Origin: Brevipalpus yothersi
Lineage: Eukaryota > Arthropoda > Arachnida > Trombidiformes > Tenuipalpidae
Assembly (NCBI GenBank): GCA_003956705.1
Contig: QZCP01000412.1
Coordinates: 7,563 to 71,562, forward strand
Length of the DNA stretch: 64,000 bases
Reading direction: 5' to 3'
Position 1 is the stretch's first letter, and every line of letters begins with the position of its first letter. Of the stretch, positions 1 through 10,677 are shown piece by piece. The position numbers and the translations under genes are program-made. A model generated the notes under the pieces. It saw nothing but the letters and a program-made list of their open reading frames with translations, did not search any database and was not told where the DNA came from.

Positions 1-338
1 GTTCGTCTGGTAACTCAGAAATTAAACAAAGAAAAGAAGGAGAAAAGTGCTTTTTCAGAAAAACGAAAATTCCCATGCTAGAAAACCCATAGACTTCAAA
101 AGTTCAAATCTCAGCCATCAGCTTCATTATCAATTTTTTCGTGTTTTACTGGCAATTTTGAGATGAAATTTTTTTGATAATTAACTTCACTCAATTCTTA
201 ATATTTTTCATTAAGGTAGAATGATTGGGATATGGGAGAAGTTCAATAAAAAATTTTTTGAATTTTGTCCATATCCTAACTGCGCACCCTGTAGAAATGC
301 TAATCCAGTGAACATTCAAGATTGGATTTGATATCAAA
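1..338. other. Upstream flank with no recognised gene
   Basis: AT-rich sequence before the first candidate gene. It contains no reading frame I can support and no clear TATA box. It may include the promoter and 5' UTR of the gene starting at 339, or the end of a gene lying outside the window. Confidence 0.4.
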
Positions 339-1028
339 ATGAAAGTGTCTACTCTTGTGTTAAATTTTGTTTGGATTACCACTCTCTATTCCTCTGTTGA
401 CAGTTTTGGGCTGTTGGGTAAGAAAAATTATATTCTAGCAAAACCAAGAATCATTATCAAGCCTCAAATTTACATTGGTACTGGACATTCCCACACAAGT
501 CGATTGATTGCGAAAAAGAAAAAACTTGCCGTGAAGACGATCGCTGTCGGTGGAGCAATTGGATTACTGAAAAAATTGAAACCCAAGCTTCCTCTACCCA
601 AAATCGAGTTACCTAGATTGTTTCCAAAAATTCCAGTGAGTTTTACCTTCTCAGTTGAAAAACCTAAGATCGACATTGCGAAATCCTCTGATCACTGGGA
701 CGAACAAGAGAAGGAACATGAAGATATTGAAACTGTGGATGACCACTTATCATCGCATACTATCTCTGAGAGCCCATGGCTCTCTGGTGATTCATTGTCG
801 GAATTTCCACCCTACCCAGAGGAATATTCTGTGCTAGAGTCGAAGAATCGAAAATCATCTTCATCTAAATCAGCATCGAAGTCGTCTTCATCCTCTCGAT
901 ACAAGCCAATAAAAGCAAGTTCATCGACCAGATCACTTTCCACGTCCAAGTCACGATCTCCGATGAGAAGTAAACCAGAAAGAGAAGAAGAAGACAAATC
1001 TGAAGAAAGTGAAAATGAAAAAGAATGA
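339..1028 (+). CDS. Putative secreted basic/Ser-rich protein, unrecognised
   Basis: This is a single open frame of 229 residues from ATG 339 to TGA 1026-1028. Residues 1-22 look like a signal peptide: a Lys, then a hydrophobic stretch, ending at about SSVDS. The middle (about 25-105) is rich in Lys, Pro, Ile and Leu, with repeated short K-P-x-hydrophobic steps (for example KLKPKLPLPKIELPRLFPKIP). Next comes an acidic stretch (about 115-165), then a Ser/Lys/Arg-rich run (about 170-212) and a very acidic tail. Only two Met lie near the N-terminus and the second is far downstream, so the start is well placed. I recognise no family. The composition suits a secreted, disordered or structural protein, but that is inference. 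No intron is needed. Length and the signal peptide argue for a real gene; low complexity argues for caution. Confidence 0.55.
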   Translation: MKVSTLVLNFVWITTLYSSVDSFGLLGKKNYILAKPRIIIKPQIYIGTGHSHTSRLIAKKKKLAVKTIAVGGAIGLLKKLKPKLPLPKIELPRLFPKIPVSFTFSVEKPKIDIAKSSDHWDEQEKEHEDIETVDDHLSSHTISESPWLSGDSLSEFPPYPEEYSVLESKNRKSSSSKSASKSSSSSRYKPIKASSSTRSLSTSKSRSPMRSKPEREEEDKSEESENEKE

Positions 1029-2924
1029 TAAACGTCAGAATTTTTCGTCTTTGCTAGACCATTTTTCATCATTTTTCTTGTAAATATTCAATTTGTGAGA
1101 CCATAGTTATTTTGTGCATAAAATACAATACATCCATCCATCGAATCATGATTGAGTTTTTCTAAGGTTCTCATTCCTGATTGTTTGATGACAATTTTCT
1201 ATCACAAAAAAAATTTTTCTTCTTTTTTTCTCTTAACTAAATTATTGAATAACTTTTTGGGAAGGAACACGATCGCTTATCATCCGACGTGTTATCTTAG
1301 TTTCAATAATGATGATGGAACACGCGTAACATCAATTCAAGAAACTTCGATTCAATTGAGATGTATAAATAGATTGCATGATAAGATTTCATCATCTTAT
1401 TTGCATTATTGAACAATCGATAGAGTTTCATTTAAATATATATAACAGATTTCTCATTACAGCCAAACTGAATTAGACTGAAATATGGGTGTTGAGGGAT
1501 ATGAAGGGATCATATCTGGTGAAATTGCAGTGTTCAAAGACTGTAGCATATTAAGCCGAGTAGTATAAAATTCGCGATGTGATGCAATGAAAGTAGAAAC
1601 TTCAATTTTGTAGACATCATTCCGGAAGAGAGAAAGTGAGGAGACGCTGCTGAAGAGATGACAAAACGAGAACTTCCTCACTTTTTCACAGGTCAAAAGA
1701 ATCAAAAAATAGATAATTAGATGAAATTCGTTTTGAAAGGAGTTCAGAAGAGATGGAGTAATTTTTATTCTTCCTGAATTTCGTCAGATCATCAGCATAT
1801 GAAATCTTCATTGACATTCTTGAAGCTTTCCTTAAATTAATTTTTTCTAATTTTCGTTATGATTTCTGGTGAGATTTTTGACAAAAAGGCGCATTATCGG
1901 GAAATTCCGATTCTCATACACTGTACTGATTGATCTCGTAAGCTTGGCCAACAAGGCCTTCCTAGGGCAGGGCTATGCTTAAATTTGCAAGGTTCTTTAC
2001 CAGCACAACGCTTTTCTAGACGATATACCCGTTCAATGTAGCATTATGAGGGCCTGATCGTGGTTAACAGTTATTTGGTCGAAAAAGTAATCGAGTCAAT
2101 GTTCAATATTGAGATCATGCCATGCTCGCTTAAAGCGCTTGGATATACTTTTTTCCGAATCTGTGAATAATCTTGAAATTCATTCAACAGAAAAAGAAGG
2201 AGAGTACTCTTATCACTTCCAAAGGACCCATAAACCACAATGGATCTGAGTAGGAGATTCACATTGGAGTTGGTTCTGAATACAGAAGATGGAGATGGAT
2301 GGATATAAGATACAAAACCACCCATGATGACGATGTGGATTTTTTGTGATAGGAATTTGTTCATAAGGCCAAACAGACTCGACAAAAGATAACCACACAC
2401 ACAATTTTTACTCGGCTTGACCGGTTGCGTTTGCTTAAGACTGCTTGAATCAAGCAGCTTGATCCAATATAACTTTACAAGCTTGCACTTTTGGCGCCAA
2501 GTTTTGCCAACACATGTGAATTTATTTTGTTTTACACAGCGTTATGCAAGTGTATTTGTTTCGACTTTTTGTATTAACTAGATCATATATTGGATCATAT
2601 TTTGAACCATTCTCTGAAGCTCGAATTTAGTTAAATTTTATTGGATTGTTGTCCTTCTTTTCTGGTTAATTAAACATTAAAAAAATTAACATTTGAAGAA
2701 ATATAATGATCTGATTTTCTGAATTCATTTTTGTGCAAATATAAACCTAGATTTTTTGTGTCTTTTTCTGACGGGAAGAGGAAATTTGTTCCTGGTTTAG
2801 GAACCACAGAAACAATCCTCAAAATTATGATGAAGATCGTTAGATGAAATATGACGATTCGATGAAAACCAAGAAGGTGAGAGAATGAACTGATAGGATA
2901 AATTGTTCAGATTGCCTACATTCG
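1029..2924. other. Intergenic region, 1.9 kb, no gene supported
   Basis: AT-rich sequence with several chance frames in both directions, none with splice structure or family resemblance. A 17-bp near-palindrome lies at 2441-2457 (8-bp arms around one A). One minus-strand frame at 2071-2400 has a Walker-A-like string (GSFGSDKST) but nothing else of a P-loop protein. I see no functional feature. Confidence 0.5.
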
Positions 2925-3155
2925 TTGGCGATGGACGAGTTTAGGAAATTCATGAGAACTCAGAAAAGACGATCAGTAGAGAATTCTAGCCATCGAACTC
3001 AGAAAAGACGATCAGTAGAGAATTCTAGCCATCTGAGCTTCGTTAATTTTAATAGATTGACAATCAGCTTGATCAAAGATGATCAAAAGGTCATTGAAAA
3101 GAATTTTGATCATAATCAGTCAAATGATTTTCGAGGAATAAACTTTCAGTTTTGA
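2925..3155 (+). CDS. Small ORF with duplicated 13-residue unit, uncertain
   Basis: A 76-residue frame begins at or near ATG 2931 and ends with TGA 3153-3155. It contains the 13-residue unit RTQKRRSVENSSH twice in tandem, produced by the perfect 39-bp duplication at 2956-3033. Because the unit is a multiple of three the frame survives. The rest is basic, then AT-rich, and I recognise nothing. It could be a small gene, one exon of a larger one, or chance coding potential around a recent duplication. Confidence 0.25.
   Translation: MAMDEFRKFMRTQKRRSVENSSHRTQKRRSVENSSHLSFVNFNRLTISLIKDDQKVIEKNFDHNQSNDFRGINFQF
2956..3033. repeat. Perfect 39-bp tandem duplication
   Basis: Bases 2956-2994 are repeated without a mismatch at 2995-3033. 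The identity suggests a recent event. The unit is 13 codons long in the + frame and leaves it open. Confidence 0.95.
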
Positions 3156-4404
3156 AGTACAATTTCGTTCATCATCTCCTTTGCTCTATACTGTATTCCC
3201 AAGTATGCACCTCGATTTCACACTCTCCACTTCTTTTGTAAGTCATTTGATTTATTTTTATACATCATCACCACCACTTCAATCATTTACCTTCTTTTTC
3301 CATACATTTTCCAATCCACTACATACTTGTTAGCTAACTAAACCATGAAGATCAAGGCTTATTGGTTGCATTCGAATGAATTAACTCTCTCTCCCGGAAT
3401 ACTGAATGCTCACACTTTTGATCTTCATCCTTCATCACGATCAATAAATATAATACAAAATAATTTCAAATCATTTTGTTCACAGTTCTGCCCCTCTCAT
3501 CTCTCTATTCACTTCTTCAATCTTCTCCTTTCTCTCTCTTCAACTATTATCTAAATCCTGTTCAAATCATCATTTCATGCAACATATATATACATGTACA
3601 CTCGCTCAGACTGACATTCCGAGTAATATTAATAGAATATCGGTCATCATCTCTATTAAAGAAGAAAATATAAGGCGGCAAGAGGAAAAGCTTTTCTTTC
3701 CCACATCATTTGATCCTCTCTCTCACATTGGTTCATAATGAAGCAAGAATTCAAGAGTCTTCATCATGTACACACACTTTATCCGCTTCGCATTTCGCGT
3801 CAACATGTATTGATCTGGTATCCCGATTAAGGTAGCCAATCTTGGGGGAAAAAGTATCGAGATCGTGGAAAAAATTCTTCCACAATCACAGCATCACTGG
3901 TCACCATTATCATCATCACACATCTCAGCTATCTTGTCCCATCTTAGCCCATCTCTACCATAATCTCATTCTTATCATTGGATATATATTTTTTTTGAAT
4001 CTTCCACCTCTCCTGATGGAGAGTAAAGCAAAAAGAAAATTCAAACGATCATAATTTCTCGCATCCCATTATACATGCATGCAAATAAATGAATCAAGCC
4101 ATCTTCAATGGTAATAATAAAAGTGGTAATGGACAAGATGGATGAAAAATAAAAGGAAACAGTTACAATCGCTTTGCAGGTTATTCAAACGTTCGTTGAG
4201 TAATAGAACTTTGATGAGGAACGTTGGTGAAGTTGAGGCCACTTTCCGTGATCCGGGAGCATAGAGCAAGGGCATGGATAAGTGATAAAAAAAAGGTAAT
4301 CAAGATACCCAAAAACTGGTGTGTTGGTATATACCTGTTGACTAAGATAAATTAACGAAGAGAGAGAGAGAGAAAGAAAGATATCGTTGAAAGATAAAAA
4401 TGTC
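3156..4404. other. Intergenic region upstream of Aprt
   Basis: AT-rich and CT-rich sequence with short chance frames only. It ends in a GA run (about 4360-4380) just before the Aprt reading frame. It presumably contains the Aprt promoter, but I see no clear core element. Confidence 0.4.
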
Positions 4405-4737
4405 ATGGTAACAAATTCAACTCACACAATCTGGAGAAAGAATCATGATCATCAAGGTATAGAGAAGCGGCCTCTTGAAAAACGTATATATTTTTACTCT
4501 CTCTCTCTCTCTACCCATGAACATCAACATCATTATCAACTTGAAATCATTTCTATCACCGGTTGTACAAAGAATGTGTCCATTAGTTGGTGGTACAATC
4601 ATTTGGTGAACTTTACGCTATTTACTCGCCCACTTTCCAATTTTAATATATCTCGACGACAACAGCAACAGCATCTGGAGAATAGAAAATATTCATTATC
4701 AGTGGAAGGAAAACATTTTTCATCATCATCTTCTTCA

Positions 4738-5292
4738 ATGTCTTCGTCAAATGATGAAAGTGGTGATGGAAGGATTGCTCAACTCAAGCAAATAATCGGA
4801 ACTTATCCCGATTTTCCCAAGAAAGGAATATTGTTCTACGATGTTCTGCCGATACTTGCCAATCCGAAAGCTCTCCATGATACAATTGATATATTTGTTG
4901 AACAAATCAAAAAGATAGCTGGTAGTGTTGATTATGTTGTCGGTATTGAGGCGAGAGGTTTTCTATTCGGAACTTTGGTGGCTCAACGATTGGATTGTCC
5001 ATTCATACCGTTAAGAAAGCCTGGTAAATTGCCTGGAAAAGTTCGTAAACAAACATATGCTCTCGAATATGGTGAAGATTCGATTGAAATTAAGGAAGAT
5101 GCTATAAAGCCTAAAACTAATTGTGTTTTGATTGATGATCTACTGGCTACCGGTGGAACGATGGGCGCTGGCATTAAGCTGATTGAGTCTATCGGATCAA
5201 ATGTGATATTGTCTTTGGTGATAATTGAATTGTTAGATTTGAATGGTCGAAACAAGGTCAATTCACCAATTTATTCCATTTTTCAATTCTAG
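4738..5292 (+). CDS. Aprt: Adenine phosphoribosyltransferase
   Basis: The enzyme condenses adenine with PRPP to give AMP in the cytosolic purine salvage pathway. From ATG 4738 the protein is 184 residues, close to the usual length of about 180. It shows the type I phosphoribosyltransferase layout: YPDFPKKGILFYDV near the N-terminus, GIEARGFLFG, IPLRKPGKLPGK, the EYGEDSIEI loop, and the PRPP-binding VLIDDLLATGGT in the C-terminal half. It ends in LNGRNKVNSPIYSIFQF, matching the usual GRxKL..PxFSLLQY tail, so the 3' end is complete. No intron is needed. The frame stays open upstream to ATG 4405, which would add 111 residues of low-complexity sequence including a CT tract. I prefer 4738 because conserved sequence begins there; the extension is probably 5' UTR, though its last 40 residues are basic and could serve as a mitochondrial presequence. 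Confidence 0.95.
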   Translation: MSSSNDESGDGRIAQLKQIIGTYPDFPKKGILFYDVLPILANPKALHDTIDIFVEQIKKIAGSVDYVVGIEARGFLFGTLVAQRLDCPFIPLRKPGKLPGKVRKQTYALEYGEDSIEIKEDAIKPKTNCVLIDDLLATGGTMGAGIKLIESIGSNVILSLVIIELLDLNGRNKVNSPIYSIFQF

Positions 5293-5454
5293 TGCAAACT
5301 TTGTGAAAGCCATGGCTTACAAAACAGTGATGCAAATGACAATCAAAATGTTTCCTTTCACTCATCCAGACTCAAGAGAGAAAATTGATGACAGCAATGT
5401 TGCAAGTTTATCAATATTTTTGTAAAACATTTCATAGCGAGAAAGTTACTTTCG

Positions 5455-5460
5455 TTTATT
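5455..5460 (-). terminator. Poly(A) signal of PSMD8
   Basis: TTTATT on the + strand reads AATAAA on the minus strand, 30 bases past the PSMD8 stop. ATTAAA at 5465-5470 on the + strand could serve Aprt, so the two convergent transcripts probably overlap at their 3' ends. Confidence 0.6.
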
Positions 5461-5489
5461 TGATTATTAAATTTGCAAAAATTGAAGTT

Positions 5490-6562
5490 CTAGACAATCA
5501 TTTCCAATTCTTTAGCGTATTCTAGTGCTCTATATGCCAATTGTTCACTGGGAATTTCCTTTGTGACAGTGGGTTTGACGTCTTTTTGTGTCTCAAACAT
5601 CACTTTCGACTCTTTGATGGTCCAATTGCGATTATTGTTTTTAATGAACGCCATCAACTTTTTGCTATCCTTATCTAAGAATAGTAATCGAGCTGCCTCT
5701 TGGACTTGAATATGATCGTATGCTTTCTCCAAACAATTGGCAATCTCAATTCGTACAGTGTCAAGCAGTATGTTGACAAAATATGCATAACTTTCAGCTG
5801 GTACATTGTCTTTCGATAGGAACACCTTATTGTAGCCACCTTCCATAAGCCATTGCTCCAAGCTGACAGGATGTTTGATGTAAATGTTGTTCTTAATCTC
5901 ATGTGCAGGTAACAATTCCAATTCCTTGTTGTTTCATGTTCAAAAGATGGTCAAAAGAAAAAGAGAGGAACAGAACAAGTGTGAGTATGCAAATTAGCAA
6001 TAAAATTTAAATTTAAAAAGATGAACAAAAAGAGAAGAAAGCCAAGAGTCTTACCGTATGAAATTCAGCAACTCTGTTCTGGGAAAGTAGGCAAAGCAGG
6101 TTCAATCCTAAAAGTTGATACTTGTACACCGATTCGGGAAGCTCATCACTAGATTGGGAACAAAGGTGAGAGAGATAGAGAACAATTGATGAGATTAAAA
6201 TTCAAAACAGAAACATCAAAAAGTATTCAAATTTTCATGTCAATATTCATGAATTTAAAGTCTTACTTGAAATCGAAATAATAAGTCTTGAGTTGAGACA
6301 TGTAACGCTCAAAAGCAACAATGTCTCGAGATGATAGTGATATATGGGCACCAATTTCCAGACAATCACGACTGATGATCAAATCTTGCTTGGTAAAAGT
6401 GTCATCAGTGGGCAAGAAAGACATTTTGGTTAGCATCAATTTGAGTTGATCCATTATTTGTTTACACTTGTCCAATTTAACATCTTTCTTATTAAATTCT
6501 TGTAACAATTGGCGATGTAAATTGACTGCTTGTTTATCGGATGCTACTGCTGCAGAGGCCAT
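5490..6562 (-). CDS. Rpn12: 26S proteasome regulatory subunit RPN12/PSMD8
   Basis: This is a lid subunit of the 19S regulatory particle, needed for lid assembly and ubiquitin-dependent proteolysis. Three exons on the minus strand join in phase: 6267-6562, 6055-6148 and 5490-5924, giving 274 residues (human PSMD8 core about 257). Junctions are CAA|gtaaga, ctag|TGATG, ACG|gtaag and caag|GAATTG. Recognisable blocks are the middle stretch ending LLGLNLLCLLSQNRVAEFHT, then QWLMEGGYNKVFLSK, NVPAESYAYFVNILLDTVR, EIANCLEKAYDHI and the conserved C-terminal end LAYRALEYAKELEMIV. The start chosen is ATG 6562, beginning MASAAVASDKQAV; an in-frame upstream stretch lacks family similarity. It diverges from MTG1 and converges on Aprt. 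Confidence 0.96.
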
Positions 6563-7003
6563 GATGATGAAAATGTAAGAGAGACACACACTCACACACG
6601 AACACTACTGAAAAATAAATAGATCAATGAAAATCGAATCAAATTGTAATCCAATTCAACGAGATTAATTGCAATCAAACTTTCACAATGATTCACCAAA
6701 AAAATTTTTTTCATCTAAAAATGAAAACTTTTTTCATCATCAACTGTAGATGGCACAAGTGAGCAAAAGCGCATTGTTTTTGTTTTGATTTTCGAGGAAA
6801 AGTTTTTTCGATTTTCACGAATTTTTTTGACGATAATATCAAAGTTTGAAATTTGATTGTGTTAAATTGTGGGGAATCTAGTCAATTAATTGTTGGAGAT
6901 TCTTGCTTGTACAGGCGTTTGATTGAGGGTGATAGTCATTTTGGATGTTGTAAAAGGTTTGCTTTCCGATTGACGTTCGTACCTGGTTGACAGTTGTTGT
7001 GGC
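6563..7003. promoter_or_regulatory. Divergent promoter between PSMD8 and MTG1
   Basis: These 441 bp separate two head-to-head housekeeping start codons, so both promoters must lie here or overlap. No TATA box is obvious. The stretch contains GTAGATGGCAC at 6746-6756, which fits the right half of the CTCF/CTCF-like consensus; related sites flank MTG1 at 8700-8713 and 8745-8755. Promoter assignment is inferred from gene layout. Confidence 0.6.
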
Positions 7004-8424
7004 ATGTCTTTTCGAAAAAGTTTCGGTCGAACTGTTAAGCCGGGATCATGGTTCCCATTACACATGGCCACTGGTTTACAAAAAATTCAGCGAATAATAA
7101 AGCGAATTGATTGTGTGATCGAGGTACACGATGCAAGGGTACCATTTTCTGGTCGAAGTTCATATTTTCATCAACAAGTAGTCGGTGGAAGACCGCATCT
7201 GTTGGTATTGAATAAGATGGATCTTGTTGATGAACATTTTAAAACTGACATTAATCAAAAGTTGGTTCATAGTTGTGATAGAATTTTGTATACAGCTACC
7301 ATACAGAATAAGAGAAAAAATTTAGATAAGGTAAGTTGTATGGGAGGGTGTATCGCGTCTGTTGTCCAGATAACTAATCAAATGAATCCGTTCTTTTTCT
7401 CTTATAGATTGTACCTGAATTAATGGAACTTATGCAGGAAAAGCATAGATTTCATCGTTCTGATGAGAGAGACATTCATACACTGGTTGTTGGTGTTCCT
7501 AATGTTGGAAAATCATCAATTGTCAATGCATTACGCAATGATCTTCTCGGTAAAGGAGGCAAGCCAATGGCAACCGCACCTTATGCAGGAGTTACAAAAT
7601 CTTTGTCCGAACGCTTAAGAATATCTCATTCGCCCTCAGTATTTGTGGTTGATACTCCAGGTATCCTTGAACCTGATCTGGGAACTCAAGAATCCCCTTT
7701 CCGTCTCGCATTATGTGGTGAGTGATGTTATGTATTTCTTCGATTCTTTTGGGAGATTATTTGTTTTACCATCATCATTATGTGGCTCTTGAGGCGAGAT
7801 CTTACTTGAAATTAATTTCTTTCTTGATGGTTTTATTCTAGACATGACGAGAAGGAAATTATTTCTTAAGTCTCTAGCATTCGATATTCACGTAAACGTT
7901 GGAAAATCATCTTATCCCAATAGAAATTTTTTTATTCTTTCATTTTAGGTATCTTCAGAGATGAAGTTGTTGGTTTACCTATTATGGTTGATTACTTACT
8001 CTTTTGGCTTAACAAACGAAAATTGTTCAGATATGTTCAAGTTTTAAATCTCCCAGAACCTTGTGATAATGTTGATGAAGTTCTACTTCGAGTAGCGATG
8101 GACCAAAAATTCATATTCAAAGGGAAAGATATGAAAAGTAAGTCAAAATGACTGCTCTCTAATGGTCAAGACAAGACTTATAGACCATTATAATTTAAAA
8201 CGCTTTACTTTTTGATGCTTTCAACTGAACTTTTATTTTCTTCCATTAATTTTATAGCCAAACGATCAATCGAACGATTTGATGTTGATAAAGCTGCATA
8301 TTACATAATCAGACTGTTTCGTAATGGTGATTTTGGAATGTTAATGTTGGACGATGATGTTTTATACAGGAGGAATCAAACACTCCAGATTTTACCAACG
8401 ATCTCTGCCGAAGTTAGCCTCTGA
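7004..8424 (+). CDS. MTG1: Mitochondrial ribosome-associated GTPase 1
   Basis: This is a YlqF/RbgA-type circularly permuted GTPase that supports assembly of the mitochondrial large ribosomal subunit. Four exons join in phase: 7004-7330, 7408-7717, 7949-8137 and 8258-8424, giving 330 residues (human 334). The motif order is G4 NKMDL (about residue 72), then G1 GVPNVGKSS (about 130), the G2 threonine in AGVTKS, and G3 DTPG, which is the permuted order of the family. Early blocks SWFPLHMATGLQKIQ and VIEVHDARVPFSGR match the family strongly. The C-terminal domain (GLPIMVDYLL, RYVQVLNLPEPCDNVDEVL, FRNGDFGMLMLDDDVLY) is complete. A poly(A) signal AATAAA follows at 8438. The N-terminus is basic (MSFRKSFGRTVK), suiting mitochondrial import. 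Confidence 0.96.
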
Positions 8425-8437
8425 ATATTCAATGTCA

Positions 8438-8443
8438 AATAAA
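8438..8443 (+). terminator. Poly(A) signal of MTG1
   Basis: AATAAA lies 14 bases after the MTG1 stop codon, the only canonical signal close by. Confidence 0.6.
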
Positions 8444-8699
8444 AATTATATTCCCTTAAATATCATTTACAAAAGAATACCTCATACACCCACACACACG
8501 TACAGGTTCTCCGGAAACAATCAAACTAAGCTGAACAACATTGAGAAAATGATAAATTCCACACTAAAGAACATAATCAATCAAAAATCTCTTAACACAA
8601 ACAAGCATTAAAAGTCCCTCTTTCGTGATCAAAAGTCCGAAAAAGAAAACTTATGTCGCGAAAGTATATTTTAATGAAATCGATATCTTTCACTTTCTA

Positions 8700-8755
8700 C
8701 CACTAGATGACACTACTATCTGCCTGTAAAAAACACTTAACACAGCGCCATCTAC
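8700..8755. promoter_or_regulatory. Pair of opposed CTCF-like motifs
   Basis: CCACTAGATGACAC at 8700-8713 fits CCASYAGRKGGCAS with one mismatch. GCGCCATCTAC at 8745-8755 is the reverse complement of GTAGATGGCGC, fitting the same core. The two face each other 31 bp apart between MTG1 and hillarin. Assignment to CTCF is from motif shape only. Confidence 0.35.
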
Positions 8756-9502
8756 GTTATGAATCATCTTGTTCAATTACGTAAGCGAAGAGAGAGAGAA
8801 GAAGAATTGCTCTCTCTCTCTCTTCTCTTCAAGCCAATAGAGAGAGAAAAAGTTTGTGTGTATGTTTCATGATATGATGATAGTATGATACTATTAGTAT
8901 CATCTGTCTTGGTGAAGATCTTGCTTCAATCTGTCCCAAAAGTTTTTTCTAATATGTGTTGATGGAAAAAGTTTTGCCGATTCCAAGTGTCATGTTTGTA
9001 TGAATGATATTTTGATATATTTGATCGCAATTACAATTGCATAATCAAGGTGGTGGTGAAGAAAGTCTGTGTGTGTTAACAATTTAGTACAAAAAAGAAT
9101 CTCACTTGACACACTGTGTATATGTTTGTATCTTTTGCGGGACTTTGTAAAAGATAGATATTTTTTTGCAGCCTCTCTCTCTTCCTTTCCTCTCCTCTGA
9201 TCTTCATCACGGGTGGCCGTGCCCGTGTGTATCTGTTTATGTGTATCATTTTGTATCATCATCATCATCAACATCATCGGCAACTTCATCTCTTCTCATT
9301 TTTATGACTATCATTTGTCATCACATTCATTCACTATGTCCAGTGGTGATGGATGATACATAGCTAGTGGCCCATCATTTTTTGACATCGGCATAAGTTT
9401 TGATAGCCATAACATTTTTGGATTGCCAGTGGTAGTGGTGGTGGTTGTTGTTGATATTTCTGTGTATTGGTTTTTTTGTTCGGTGTGGTCCTTCTGATAA
9501 TA

Positions 9503-10616
9503 ATGATGGCCACCGCCATAAGTTTAAATAATGGTAACCGTAAAGCGGGCAATAGTTTGTATGAAAATCATTGTCTACGGTGTTCACATGTTGTGTATCA
9601 AGTGGACAAGATTGGTCCTCTCAAAGATTTTACCTTCTTTCATCAAGGATGCTTTAAATGTGCAAATTGTGGAACAAAATTAACTTTAAAAACTTATTAC
9701 AATAATCAACAAGATAATGATGATAAAGAGGTGAGATATAGATACTTTAACTAGTTTTCAATTTCGCCTTGAATTACTTTTTACATCTTTTTCCTTCTTG
9801 GTATATTCTTCTCTGACCATCATGTACATGTAGGCACATGATGTGTACATGAGAAAATTTTCTTCATCTTATGATATACATGTATACATGTACTTGTGTG
9901 TACTGATGCACATACGCTTGATGATGATGAAATAATTTTCAATTGATCATAAATTATCGATCTGATGATGGTGCATGGTGGCTTGATGGTAACTTTTCGC
10001 AAATCAAATATTGTGCAGTGAATTAAGATATCTGTCAAGAGCAAGACAATCTATTAGGGAGAGAGAGAGAGAGAAGAGAGAAAAGTTTGTGTAAATGTTC
10101 ACATGAACACCAACCCAAAATGAGAACAGGTCATTTCAATGTTTTCAGCATACACATACACATTCATAGTGATTGGGAAAAAGAAGAAAAGTTTACACAT
10201 GATTTTCGGTTGTCCTGAATCCTTAATGAGTACCCTTTTGACTGTTTGCACCAATTATCAAACTTTGTCCACCATCAAAACATTTGGAGTGTGTTAAGAA
10301 AAATGTTCAGAATAAGAAGTAGTAGCAGTTGTAGTAGTGTTCACTATCCGTATGATAAGAAGAAGAGTTTCGGAAAAAGTTTTCCGCAACTAATACATTC
10401 CATTTCGTTGGGAATATTTTGCATCAAACATATTTACATGCAAGTGTCCTCTCTCTCTCTTTCTTTCTTTCTTTTTTTCTTCCTTTCTCCTCCCCCATGG
10501 AACACTTTATCGTTGGAATGAAGGTGAGAATTTTGAGTGTATGCCAAACATTTCGGGCAAAAAATTCTCCAAAGTTTCCAGACAAGCTAGGTAGATAGAT
10601 GGAGAGAAAGAGAAAT

Positions 10617-10677
<61 letters not shown>

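Larger units (their letters stand above)
8425..9502. other. MTG1-hillarin intergenic region
   Basis: It holds the MTG1 3' UTR, two CTCF-like sites (8700-8755), short CT/GA clusters near 8795-8845 and the presumed hillarin promoter. Chance frames such as 8354-8611 have no recognisable content. Confidence 0.5.

Noticed and set aside
2071..2400. Minus-strand frame with a Walker-A-like string GSFGSDKST
   Set aside because: No Walker B, no other NTPase motif, no splice sites and no family; one chance match.
9467..9502. Hydrophobic in-frame extension before the hillarin start, resembling a signal peptide
   Set aside because: It has no ATG (TTG only), and hillarin is a cytoplasmic LIM protein; ATG 9503 or 9506 is preferred.
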